This document shows, piece by piece, positions 31,010 through 39,547 of a DNA stretch of 64,000 nt (position 1 is its first letter; each line of letters begins with the position of its first letter). Source of the stretch: Enterobacter asburiae (lineage in GTDB: Bacteria; Pseudomonadota; Gammaproteobacteria; Enterobacterales; Enterobacteriaceae). The DNA is taken from NCBI RefSeq assembly GCF_024599655.1, contig NZ_CP102247.1, positions 4,154,001 through 4,218,000 on the forward strand, in the 5' to 3' direction. The translations under genes and the position numbers were made by a program. Below the pieces are notes generated by a model, which ran no database searches, had not been told where the DNA came from, and worked only from the letters and a program-made list of their open reading frames with translations.

Positions 31010-32296
31010 TCACGCTCGAGCCATCATCAGCTTACGCAGCGCGGCAAAATCTGCCGGCAGTTCATGAGACAGCAGCGGCAGGTCGGCACGCTCGGCCAGC
31101 TCTTTCGGCAGCGGCAGCGTTTCGCCCAGGATCGCTTCCACGCTCTCTTTGAACTTCGCCGGATGCGCGGTGCCCAGGAACAGGCCGTATTCACCCGGGT
31201 TAAGCTGGTCGCGCAGCGCGCGGTAGGCAATCGCCGCATGCGGTTCAGAGGTATACCCCACCGCCTTCAGCTCGCGCATGGTCGCTTTGGTGGTTTCATC
31301 CGTCACCGCGGCGTAGCCCAGATCGCCCAGACGCCAGATCTTACGGCGGAACAGCTCTTCCACGCGCGGCCAGTTGTTCGGCTGTGACACATCCATTGCG
31401 TTGGAGAGCGTTGCCTGCGTGGCGTTCGGCGCCCACTTCCCGTCTTTCAGGAAGCGCGGCACGGTGTCGTTGGCGTTGGTGGCGGCGATAAAGCGTTTCA
31501 CCGGCAGACCCAGGGATTTCGCCAGCAGACCCGCCGTAAGGTCACCGAAGTTACCGCTCGGCACGGAGATCACCAGCTGGTTGCGCGCTTCCTGCGGCAG
31601 CTGCGCCACCGCTTCGAAGTAGTAGCAAATCTGTGCCAGCAGACGGCTGATGTTGATGGAGTTAGCGGAGTTCAGACCCAGGGCCACCTTCAGCTCTTCA
31701 TCGTCGAAGGCCTGCTTGACCAGCGCCTGGCAGGCATCGAAATCGCCGTCGATCGCCACGGTTTCAATGTTGCCGCCGAGCGTACAGAACAGTTTTTCCT
31801 GCAGCGGGCTGATTTTGCCTTTCGGATAGAGGATCACCACGCGGACGTTTTTCAGGCCGTAGAACGCGTGCGCCACCGCCGCACCGGTATCGCCGGAGGT
31901 CGCGGTCAGGATGGTCACCGGTTTGTCGCCGCTGATGTGGGTCAGCATCTGCGCCATAAAGCGGCCGCCGAAGTCTTTAAACGCCAGGGTTGGGCCGTGG
32001 AACAGCTCCAGGCAGCCAACGTCAGGCTCAACCTGCTTCACCGGCGCCGGGAAAGCGAACGCCGCACGCACGCGCTCTTCCAGCAGCTCCTGCGGGATTT
32101 CGTCGCCGATAAACGCCGAAAGGATTTTGGTGCTGCGGGTGACAAAGTCCTGCTTCAGCAGTTCGTCGATGTCGGTCAGCTGAAATTCCGGCAGGTCATG
32201 CGGGAAAAACAGCCCCTGATTTTTGCCCAGCCCCTGAGTTACCGCCTGCGCGAAGCTGACCTGCTCGTTATGATCTTTAAGGTTGTAGAGTTTCAT
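31010..32296 (-). CDS. thrC: Threonine synthase
   Basis: ThrC converts O-phosphohomoserine to threonine with pyridoxal phosphate. The 428-residue protein has the PLP lysine in FKDFGGRF (Lys107) and the phosphate loop SGNFGDLTAG. It is the last gene of thrABC, 3 bases after thrB. The stop lies beside a REP array that may protect the mRNA end. Confidence 0.98.
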   Translation of the reverse strand: MKLYNLKDHNEQVSFAQAVTQGLGKNQGLFFPHDLPEFQLTDIDELLKQDFVTRSTKILSAFIGDEIPQELLEERVRAAFAFPAPVKQVEPDVGCLELFHGPTLAFKDFGGRFMAQMLTHISGDKPVTILTATSGDTGAAVAHAFYGLKNVRVVILYPKGKISPLQEKLFCTLGGNIETVAIDGDFDACQALVKQAFDDEELKVALGLNSANSINISRLLAQICYYFEAVAQLPQEARNQLVISVPSGNFGDLTAGLLAKSLGLPVKRFIAATNANDTVPRFLKDGKWAPNATQATLSNAMDVSQPNNWPRVEELFRRKIWRLGDLGYAAVTDETTKATMRELKAVGYTSEPHAAIAYRALRDQLNPGEYGLFLGTAHPAKFKESVEAILGETLPLPKELAERADLPLLSHELPADFAALRKLMMARA

Positions 32297-32299
32297 TGA

Positions 32300-33229
32300 T
32301 TATCCCAGTACTCGTGCGCCAGCCGTGTCCAGACGGCAAATATGAACAAAGCCTTCCTGATTTTGCAGGTAGTGTTTAGAGAGCCAGTCCGCCACGCGCT
32401 GCGCGGTGTCAGGCTTGTCGCACAGGGCGAACAGCGTCGGGCCGGAGCCGGAAATGCCGCACGCCTGCGCGCCGATATCCATTGAGGCCTGTCGCGCCTC
32501 GTTAAAGCCGGGCAGCAGCTTCGTGCGGTAAGGCTCGGCAATGACGTCCTTCATCAGCTTCGCCGCCAGCTGCGGCTGACGGGTGTAGCAGGCGTGAATA
32601 AAGCCCGCCAGATGACGCCCGTGGGCGATACAGTCCTGACGACGATACTGCGCGGGCAGGATCGCACGCGCTTCCGCGGTAGAGACCTTAATGCCCGGAT
32701 AGGCCAGCACCCACAGCCACTCATCAAACCCTGGCACCTGCTGGCTGATGATGCCATTTTCTTCGATCATCAGCTGCATGCCGCCGAGGAAGCACGGCGC
32801 CACGTTGTCATAGTGAATGCTGCCGGAGATGCGCCCTTCCAGCTCGCCCATCAACCCCAGCAGGCGGTTGTTGTTTAGCGGCTTGCCGCAGTGCTCGTTC
32901 ATCGCCACCAACGCGGCGACCACCGAGCAGGCGCTGGAGCCCAGGCCCGAGCCAATCGGCATGCTTTTTTCCAGCGTCATGGCGACCGGCACGTTTTTGC
33001 CGATCTCCTGACAGAAGCGTTCCCAGCACTGATAGACGATATTTTCGCGCGGCTCAGACGGCAGTTTGCTGGCGAAGCGGCCCACGTTATTCAGGCTGAA
33101 GCTGTCTGCCGCTTCCACCGTGACCGTATCGCCCAGCAGCGAACCATCCACCGGCGTCACCGCCGCACCCAGCACGTCAAATCCGACGCTCATATTCGCG
33201 CTGGAAGCCGGGGCATAAACTTTGACCAT
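32300..33229 (-). CDS. thrB: Homoserine kinase
   Basis: ThrB phosphorylates homoserine. The 309-residue protein is a GHMP kinase with the ATP loop PIGSGLGSSAC at 91-101 and the C-terminal GISGSGPTLFAL motif. It is one base after thrA and 3 bases before thrC, so the three are translated in sequence. Confidence 0.98.
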   Translation of the reverse strand: MVKVYAPASSANMSVGFDVLGAAVTPVDGSLLGDTVTVEAADSFSLNNVGRFASKLPSEPRENIVYQCWERFCQEIGKNVPVAMTLEKSMPIGSGLGSSACSVVAALVAMNEHCGKPLNNNRLLGLMGELEGRISGSIHYDNVAPCFLGGMQLMIEENGIISQQVPGFDEWLWVLAYPGIKVSTAEARAILPAQYRRQDCIAHGRHLAGFIHACYTRQPQLAAKLMKDVIAEPYRTKLLPGFNEARQASMDIGAQACGISGSGPTLFALCDKPDTAQRVADWLSKHYLQNQEGFVHICRLDTAGARVLG

Positions 33230-33230
33230 G

Positions 33231-35693
33231 TTAAACTCCTAACTTCCATGACAGGGTACGCAGCAGATCGGCAAACACACCCGCCGCCGTAACATCGTTC
33301 CCTGCGCCATAGCCGCGAAGCACCAGCGGCAATGGCTGATAATAGTGGCTGTAAAACGCGAGGGCGTTTTCGCCGTTTTTGACTTTGTACAGCGGGTCGT
33401 TGCCATCCACTTCGGCAATCTTCACCCGGCACACGCCATCTTCTTCAATGTTGCCAACATAGCGCAATACCTTACCTTCATCACGGGCTTTCGCAACGCG
33501 CGCGGCAAAAGCGTCGTCAAGCTGCGGCAAACTGGCCATAAAGGCAGCGACATCACCGCTGCTGTCAAATTCTGCCGGCAGGACAGGCTCAATCACGATA
33601 TCCGAAAGCTCAAGCTCGCGGCCCGTTTCACGCGCGAGGATCAGCAGCTTGCGCGCCACGTCCATCCCGGAAAGGTCGTCACGCGGATCCGGCTCGGTAT
33701 AGCCCAGCTCGCGCGCGGCGCGGGTCGCTTCCGACAGGCTCATCCCTTCATCCAGCTTGCCGAAGATAAACGACAGCGAGCCGGAGAGAATACCGGAGAA
33801 ACGCTGCAGTTCATCGCCCGCGTTCAGCAGGTTTTGCAGGTTCTCGATAACCGGCAGCCCCGCGCCCACGTTGGTGTCGTACAGGAACTTGCGGCGCGAC
33901 TTGCTCGCCGCCAGACGCAGCTGGTGATAGTAATCCATCGACGAGGTGTTGGCCTTTTTGTTTGGCGTCACCACGTGGAAACCTTCGCGCAGGAAGTCTG
34001 CGTACTGATCGGCCACCGCCTGGTTGGAGGTACAGTCGACGATCACCGGGTTGAGCAGGTGGTACTCTTTCACCAGACGGATCAGGCGGCCCAGGTTGAA
34101 CGGCTCTTTCGCCTCATTCATCTCGGCCTGCCAGTTCTCCAGGTTCAGACCGTGAACGTTGGTGAGTAGCGCTCTGGAGTTGGCAATCCCGCAGACGCGC
34201 AGATCGATATGTTTCTTCTTCAGCCATTCCTGCTGACGCTTCACCTGCTCCAGCAGCGCGCCGCCCACGCCGCCCACGCCAATCAGGAACAGCTCGATAA
34301 CCTGATCGGTGTTGAACAGCATCTGGTGAACCACGCGTACGCCGGTGGTGGCGTCATCGTTGTCCACAACAACAGAAATTGAACGCTCTGACGAGCCCTG
34401 GGCAATCGCCACGATATTGATATTGGCGCGCGCCAGCGCGGCAAAGAACTTGGCGGAGATACCGCGCAGCGTGCGCATGCCGTCGCCTACCACGGAGATG
34501 ATCGCCAGACGCTCCTGAATGGAGAGCGGCTCCAGCAGCTCTTCTTTCAGCTCCAGATAGAACTCTTCCTCCAGCGCGCGGCGGGCGCGCAGGCAGTCGG
34601 CCTGCGGCACGCAGAAGCTGATGCTGTACTCGGAAGAGGACTGGGTGATCAGCACCACCGAAATACCGTTGCGTGACATGGCCGCAAACACGCGCGCCGC
34701 CATGCCGACCATTCCCTTCATCCCCGGACCGGAGACGCTGAACATCGCCATGTTGTTGAGGTTGGAGATGCCTTTCACCGGCAGACCGTCCTCATCGGTA
34801 CTCGCGCCAATCAGCGTACCCGGCGCCTGCGGGTTACCGGTATTTTTAATCAGGCAGGGGATCTGGAACTGGGCAATCGGGGAGATGGTACGCGGGTGAA
34901 GCACTTTGGCGCCGAAGTAGGAAAGCTCCATTGCCTCCTGGTACGACATCGACTTCAGCAGCCTGGCGTCCGGAACCTGGCGCGGGTCGCAGGTATAGAC
35001 GCCGTCGACGTCGGTCCAGATCTCACAACAGTCCGCGCGTAAACAGGCGGCCAGCACGGCGGCGGAGTAGTCGGAGCCGTTACGGCCCAGCACCACCAGC
35101 TCGCCCTTCTCGTTACCGGCGGTGAAGCCTGCCATCAGGATCATGTGGTCAGCGGGAATTTTGCTTGCGGCGATACGGCGGGTTGATTCGGCAATATCAA
35201 CGGTGGATTCGAGGTAGTGGCCCACCGCCAGCAGTTTTTCAACCGGGTCGATCACGGTCACGCTATGGCCGCGCGCTTCCAGCACGCCCGCCATGATGGC
35301 GATTGAGAGTTTTTCGCCCCGGCAGATCAGCGCCGCGTTGATGCTGTCCGGGCACTGGCCGAGGAGGCTGATGCCGTGCAGGACGTGTTTGATTTGCGCG
35401 AATTCCTGCTCAACGAAGGACTTCAGCTGAGCGTGCGGGAAGCCAGGCAGCGCCTCTGCCAGCCCCTGCAGTAAGTCAGCGAAGATACGCTCTGCGTCGC
35501 TGATGTTCGGGAGTGCATCCTGGCCACCGATGGTTTTTTCAATCATCGCCACCAGATGGTTCGTGATTTTTGCCGGGGCAGAGAGCACGGTCGCAACCTG
35601 CCCCTGCCTGGCGTTGCTTTCCAGGATATCGGCAACACGCAGAAAACGTTCTGCATTTGCCACTGATGTACCGCCGAACTTCAACACTCGCAT
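33231..35693 (-). CDS. thrA: Bifunctional aspartokinase I/homoserine dehydrogenase I
   Basis: ThrA catalyses the first and third steps of threonine synthesis and is inhibited by threonine. The 820-residue protein has an aspartokinase domain with KFGGTSVANAE (5-15), two ACT regulatory domains about residues 310-460, and a homoserine dehydrogenase domain starting at GVGGVGGALLEQ. The dehydrogenase includes GILSGSLSFIFGKLDEGMSLSEA. It is the first structural gene after the thrL attenuator. Confidence 0.98.
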   Translation of the reverse strand: MRVLKFGGTSVANAERFLRVADILESNARQGQVATVLSAPAKITNHLVAMIEKTIGGQDALPNISDAERIFADLLQGLAEALPGFPHAQLKSFVEQEFAQIKHVLHGISLLGQCPDSINAALICRGEKLSIAIMAGVLEARGHSVTVIDPVEKLLAVGHYLESTVDIAESTRRIAASKIPADHMILMAGFTAGNEKGELVVLGRNGSDYSAAVLAACLRADCCEIWTDVDGVYTCDPRQVPDARLLKSMSYQEAMELSYFGAKVLHPRTISPIAQFQIPCLIKNTGNPQAPGTLIGASTDEDGLPVKGISNLNNMAMFSVSGPGMKGMVGMAARVFAAMSRNGISVVLITQSSSEYSISFCVPQADCLRARRALEEEFYLELKEELLEPLSIQERLAIISVVGDGMRTLRGISAKFFAALARANINIVAIAQGSSERSISVVVDNDDATTGVRVVHQMLFNTDQVIELFLIGVGGVGGALLEQVKRQQEWLKKKHIDLRVCGIANSRALLTNVHGLNLENWQAEMNEAKEPFNLGRLIRLVKEYHLLNPVIVDCTSNQAVADQYADFLREGFHVVTPNKKANTSSMDYYHQLRLAASKSRRKFLYDTNVGAGLPVIENLQNLLNAGDELQRFSGILSGSLSFIFGKLDEGMSLSEATRAARELGYTEPDPRDDLSGMDVARKLLILARETGRELELSDIVIEPVLPAEFDSSGDVAAFMASLPQLDDAFAARVAKARDEGKVLRYVGNIEEDGVCRVKIAEVDGNDPLYKVKNGENALAFYSHYYQPLPLVLRGYGAGNDVTAAGVFADLLRTLSWKLGV

Positions 35694-35718
35694 GGTTCTA
35701 CCTCGTTTCCTTTAGCCG

Positions 35719-35758
35719 AAAAAAAAGCCCGCACTGTCTAGGTGCGGGCTTTTTTTTG
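35719..35758 (-). terminator. thr operon attenuator
   Basis: A 9-bp perfect GC-rich stem (35726-35734 with 35742-35750) with a 7-base loop is followed by eight T on the minus strand, between thrL and thrA. This is the attenuator terminator. When Thr- or Ile-tRNA is scarce, ribosome stalling in thrL should favour the alternative fold and allow read-through. Confidence 0.93.
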
Positions 35759-35773
35759 TTTTTCCTGTACGCG

Positions 35774-35842
35774 TCAGCCCGCATCGTTACCTGTGGTAAT
35801 GATGATGGTTGTAGTAATGGTGGTGATGCTGATGCGTTTCAT
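35774..35842 (-). CDS. thrL: thr operon leader peptide
   Basis: A 22-codon frame encodes MKRISITTITTTIIITTGND-AG, with 7 Thr and 6 Ile codons in a row of 14. It is slightly different in order and one residue longer than the E. coli 21-residue leader. The peptide has no known function itself. Translation reports the supply of charged tRNA-Thr and tRNA-Ile to the attenuator 16 bases downstream. Confidence 0.93.
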   Translation of the reverse strand: MKRISITTITTTIIITTGNDAG

Positions 35843-35884
35843 GGATGTTGTGTACTCTGTAATTATTATCTGTCTGTGCTGTAT

Positions 35885-35920
35885 TCTTTTAGGGTTAAAG
35901 GATCGGGCACCTTAAGTCAA
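35885..35920 (-). promoter_or_regulatory. Candidate thr operon promoter
   Basis: On the minus strand TTGACT (35915-35920) aligns with the E. coli thrL promoter -35, and is followed about 17 bases later by TAACCC, a poor -10, as E. coli also has around this place. The leader downstream is strongly E. coli-like (ACAGACAGATAATAATTACA). The exact start is uncertain. Confidence 0.5.
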
Positions 35921-36053
35921 CGAATTTTTAATTTGATCACAATTCGGGAGACTCTCACGTCCCGCTGCTTGCAGATTTATTTTCATCCGATTCGCCCAAG
36001 TGCAACCCTTCTGGACAGACTTATTCGCCATAGTAAAAACTTATGGCAGTATT

Positions 36054-36740
36054 TTACTCGGCCAGTTTTTTTTCAATATCGTGCAGCAAACGGTGCAGCA
36101 TTGCGGTGTCCCGCTGCTCAAGACGCCCCAACCGCTGCTGCAGCCAGTCAGCCATTTTTTGATCGTCGGCCACCCCCAGCTGAGATAACAGCTGCTCGAC
36201 GCGTGCCCGCAGCGCAGCCAGCTGATTTTCATTTGCCCCTTCTGCCGGAGGCTGGGGGATTTGTATTAGGGAGGCTAATTGATAGCAGTAGACCATAACC
36301 GCCTGGCCTAAATTCAGAGAGGGGTAATCGGCTACCATCGGTGCACCGGTAAGAACGTCCGCCAGCTCCAGCTCTTCGTTGGTTAATCCGGAATCCTCGC
36401 GCCCAAACACCAGCGCCGCCTTATCCAGCCACTGGCTTTTCTCGCTCAGCATCGGCACCAGCTCCGCTGGCGTGGCATAGTAATGGAACTTCGCCCGGCT
36501 GCGCGCGGTGGTGGCAACGGTAAACGAAATGTCGTGCAGCGCATCAGCAAGCGTCGCGTAAGTAGTTATATTATCGAGAATATCACCTGAACCATGTGCC
36601 ACCCAACGTGCCGCAGGCTCCAGGTGGGCCGTGCTGTCCACGATACGTAAATCGGTAAAACCCATGGTCTTCATGGCACGCGCGGCAGCACCTATATTTT
36701 CTGCTCTGGCTGGGGCAACCAATACAATCGACAGATGCAT
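36054..36740 (-). CDS. yjtD: SPOUT tRNA/rRNA methyltransferase family protein YjtD (LasT)
   Basis: A 228-residue protein of the SpoU/TrmH SPOUT family. The deep-knot SAM motifs are visible: ILVAPARAENIGAAARAM at the start, ALVFGREDSGLTNEEL in the middle and YPSLNLGQAVMVYCYQL. Relatives include TrmJ, which 2'-O-methylates position 32 of tRNA, but the target of YjtD is not established. Single gene between the thr promoter and the arcA region. Confidence 0.9.
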   Translation of the reverse strand: MHLSIVLVAPARAENIGAAARAMKTMGFTDLRIVDSTAHLEPAARWVAHGSGDILDNITTYATLADALHDISFTVATTARSRAKFHYYATPAELVPMLSEKSQWLDKAALVFGREDSGLTNEELELADVLTGAPMVADYPSLNLGQAVMVYCYQLASLIQIPQPPAEGANENQLAALRARVEQLLSQLGVADDQKMADWLQQRLGRLEQRDTAMLHRLLHDIEKKLAE

Positions 36741-37084
36741 TTATGCTCTCTTTTTAATCAGTTAGCGGGTAGAAATGTGATGCGCCTCAACATATTACGC
36801 AGCGCGAATTTACAAAATTGCAACACAAATCACCGAAATAGCGTTTCATAACAAATTAAAAACGCTAAACTATTCCTTGTCTGAACAATCAGTTAGAATG
36901 TTAACAGAACACTATTATCCCTATGTTTTATAATGATAATAGCGACATGAATACCCTATTCTGATTGGATTCGCTTCGTTTATAAATCAATGTCCGCAAC
37001 TAGTTGGTTTATTGAAAAATTGTGACAAAGGCTAGCATTCGGCTACGATGATTTCATCAAACTGTTAACGTGCTACAATTGAAC
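36741..37084. other. AT-rich region upstream of yjtD and arcA
   Basis: This 344-base stretch has no credible gene. It should hold the yjtD promoter and the distal arcA promoters known from E. coli, where arcA has several. I could not single out a confident -35/-10 pair. Confidence 0.5.
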
Positions 37085-37098
37085 TTGATATATGTCAA
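37085..37098 (+). promoter_or_regulatory. FNR-type site in the arcA leader region
   Basis: TTGATATATGTCAA matches the FNR consensus TTGAT-N4-ATCAA at 9 of 10 fixed positions. FNR is known to raise arcA expression without oxygen in E. coli. A TGT-TATGTT hexamer at 37141-37146 would put the site near -61, a class I position. That promoter is inference. Confidence 0.65.
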
Positions 37099-37139
37099 CG
37101 AAGCGTAGTTTTATTGGGTGTCTGGTGTCACTTAGCCTG

Positions 37140-37280
37140 TTATGTTGCTGTTAAAATGGTTAGGATGACAGCCGTTTTTGACACTGTCGGGTCCAAAGGG
37201 AAAGTACCCAAGACCAAGCTAATGATGTTGTTGACGTTGATGGAAAGTGCATCAAGAACGCAATTACGTACTTTAGTCAC
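37140..37280 (-). CDS. yjjY: YjjY-like small protein, antisense to the arcA leader
   Basis: A 46-codon frame starting with GTG (37280) on the strand opposite arcA reads MTKVRNCVLDALSINVNNII and onward. It differs from the E. coli K-12 YjjY sequence, as I remember it, at only two residues. There is no known function and no clear ribosome-binding site before the GTG. The region lies inside the long arcA leader, so the strong conservation may reflect a regulatory RNA or DNA role rather than the peptide. Confidence 0.6.
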   Translation of the reverse strand: MTKVRNCVLDALSINVNNIISLVLGTFPLDPTVSKTAVILTILTAT

Positions 37281-37375
37281 GTTAAGCCGATCATGTTAAT
37301 TTGCGACATGCATCAGGCAGGTCAGGGACTTTTGTACTTCCTGTTTCGATTTAGTTGGCAATTTAGGTAGCAAAC

Positions 37376-38092
37376 ATGCAGACCCCGCACATTCTTATCG
37401 TTGAAGACGAGTTGGTAACACGCAACACGTTAAAGAGCATTTTCGAAGCAGAAGGCTACGATGTCTTTGAAGCGACCGATGGCGCAGAGATGCATCAGAT
37501 CCTTTCTGAAAATGATATCAACCTGGTGATCATGGATATTAACCTGCCGGGCAAAAACGGTCTTCTTCTGGCGCGCGAACTGCGCGAGCAGGCGAACGTC
37601 GCGTTAATGTTCCTGACGGGCCGTGATAACGAAGTTGATAAAATTCTTGGCCTGGAAATCGGTGCGGATGACTACATCACCAAGCCGTTCAATCCTCGCG
37701 AGTTAACCATTCGTGCACGCAACCTGCTGTCCCGCACCATGAACCTGGGTACGGTCAGCGAAGAGCGTCGTAGCGTAGACAGCTACAAATTCAACGGCTG
37801 GGAACTTGATATCAATAGCCGTTCGCTGATTAGCCCGAACGGTGAGCAGTATAAACTGCCGCGCAGTGAATTCCGCGCGATGCTGCACTTCTGCGAAAAC
37901 CCGGGCAAAATTCAGTCCCGTGCAGAGCTGCTGAAGAAAATGACCGGCCGTGAGCTGAAACCGCACGACCGTACCGTAGACGTGACCATCCGTCGTATTC
38001 GTAAGCATTTCGAATCTACACCGGATACGCCGGAAATCATCGCCACGATCCACGGCGAAGGGTACCGTTTCTGCGGCGATCTGCAGGAGTAA
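37376..38092 (+). CDS. arcA: Aerobic respiration control response regulator ArcA
   Basis: ArcA is phosphorylated by ArcB under low oxygen and represses respiratory and TCA genes. The 238-residue OmpR-type regulator has a receiver domain with the acid pocket EDE (10-12) and Asp54 in VIMDINLPGKNG, then a winged-helix domain with RTVDVTIRRIRKH. It is preceded by a leader of over 200 bases and followed by a strong terminator. Confidence 0.99.
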   Translation: MQTPHILIVEDELVTRNTLKSIFEAEGYDVFEATDGAEMHQILSENDINLVIMDINLPGKNGLLLARELREQANVALMFLTGRDNEVDKILGLEIGADDYITKPFNPRELTIRARNLLSRTMNLGTVSEERRSVDSYKFNGWELDINSRSLISPNGEQYKLPRSEFRAMLHFCENPGKIQSRAELLKKMTGRELKPHDRTVDVTIRRIRKHFESTPDTPEIIATIHGEGYRFCGDLQE

Positions 38093-38110
38093 TCCCGCAG
38101 TTAACGCATT

Positions 38111-38140
38111 AAAAAACGGCGCATTTGCGCCGTTTTTTTT
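38111..38140. terminator. Terminator between arcA and creD
   Basis: AAAACGGCGCA and TGCGCCGTTTT pair around a two-base loop, with A-run before and T-run after. It can serve arcA on + and the convergent creD on -, whose stop is immediately beyond. Confidence 0.9.
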
Positions 38141-39491
38141 ATTTCCAGATCCGCATCGTATCGTCATCCGGTGCTGCGGGTGGCTCAGGTCGCTTCGGCT
38201 GAGAGAGCGAGTACCAGTCGAAATGCCGGGTCAGGTACATCACGGCGAACAGCGCCAGCGCGAGAACCGCTGACCCCAACAGCAGCGCGCTGTCCTCCGA
38301 GCGCAGCAGGAACCACATCACCACATCCAGCCCGAGCAGCGCCAGCACAAACAGCCCGCTGCGCTTCCAGCTTTTCAGCACGGCCTGCAGGTACATTCCG
38401 TTCATCGCTGCGCCAACCAGGCTTGCAACAACCCAGGCTGGCGTAAACCCGACGTGTTCAGACAGCGCCAGCAGCACCAGATAGAACAGGACCAGCGACA
38501 GCCCCACCAGCAGATACTGCATCGGGTGAAGGCGTAATCCGGTTAAGGTTTCGAAGACGAAGAAGGCCATAAACGTCAGCGCAATCAGCAAAATAGCGTA
38601 CTTGATCGCACGGTCGGTCAGCTGATACTGATCGGCGGGCGTGGCTACCGTGACGCTAAAGGCCGGGAGTGCCTCCCACTCCGGAGACTCCTTGTCGTAG
38701 AACCAGCTTTCAAGGTTATTTGCAAACCAGCTGCTCTGCCAGTTCGCCTGGAAACCGGACTCGCCAATCTGATGCTTAACAGGGAGATAATCGCCCATAA
38801 AACCCGGATGCGGCCAGTTGCTGTTGAGCGTCATTTCGCTATTACGCCCTACCGGCACCACCGCAAAACTGCCGGTTCCCGCCAGGCTGAGGGACATCTC
38901 AAGCGCAAACGTTTTGGCTTCCAGCGCTTTGTCGGTCAGCGGGATGTGGATCCCTGCAAGCGCCCCGTAGACGCCTGAGCCGGGTTCCACGCTTAGCGTC
39001 TCACCGTTGATTTTAGAGATACTGACCGTGCCAATGCCCCGCGCGTCGCCAACGCCCGTCACGATAAACGGCTGCCCTGTCGCGATCGTTTCCCCTTTCA
39101 GCTGCTTCAGCTCTTCGGTATTAAACTGCGCTTTTATCTTCAGGTCAGTGTTCCAGATTTGCCCGTCGTAGATGCCAATATTGCGGGACTCCACGCGCTG
39201 GTTCCCTTCCACAACCAGAGATTCCGGCAGGATGAAGTGCATATAGCTTTTCTTGTACTCGACCTTCTTCTCGTCCTCTATCTTGTAAAAGATCTCCGTC
39301 ATCGGAATCGCAATCATCGGACCGACCAGCTTTTGCGGTCCGCTGGTGCTCTGACGAAGCGTATTTTCGACATCGTTGCGGTAGCTCTCCCGCTCTGATA
39401 TCAGGTTACTGACCATAAAAAGCGGGACTAACAGCAGCAGGATGCACCCCAGCAGGGTGCTTACTTTCCAGAACAGGGGGGATTTCATCAT
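38139..39491 (-). CDS. creD: Cell envelope integrity/CreBC-regulated inner membrane protein CreD
   Basis: CreD is a 450-residue inner-membrane protein induced by CreBC. It alters envelope behaviour and colicin E2 tolerance in E. coli, and its homologue affects beta-lactamase induction in Aeromonas and Stenotrophomonas. One helix near the N-terminus is followed by a large periplasmic domain (SNWPHPGFMGDYLP, FQANWQSSWFANN) and about six helices at the C-terminus (FVFETLTGLRLHPMQYLLVG). Its biochemical role is unknown. It is last after creA-creB-creC, with its own CreB tag upstream. Confidence 0.96.
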   Translation of the reverse strand: MMKSPLFWKVSTLLGCILLLLVPLFMVSNLISERESYRNDVENTLRQSTSGPQKLVGPMIAIPMTEIFYKIEDEKKVEYKKSYMHFILPESLVVEGNQRVESRNIGIYDGQIWNTDLKIKAQFNTEELKQLKGETIATGQPFIVTGVGDARGIGTVSISKINGETLSVEPGSGVYGALAGIHIPLTDKALEAKTFALEMSLSLAGTGSFAVVPVGRNSEMTLNSNWPHPGFMGDYLPVKHQIGESGFQANWQSSWFANNLESWFYDKESPEWEALPAFSVTVATPADQYQLTDRAIKYAILLIALTFMAFFVFETLTGLRLHPMQYLLVGLSLVLFYLVLLALSEHVGFTPAWVVASLVGAAMNGMYLQAVLKSWKRSGLFVLALLGLDVVMWFLLRSEDSALLLGSAVLALALFAVMYLTRHFDWYSLSQPKRPEPPAAPDDDTMRIWK

Positions 39492-39547
39492 TACGTCTCC
39501 TTTGTGATGAGGAGAGCGTAACCAGGCCGTGTGGGGTCAGTTTGAAG

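Noticed and set aside
37114..37299. A 61-codon open frame on + before arcA
   Set aside because: There is no ribosome site, no known family, and the opposite strand carries the conserved yjjY frame.
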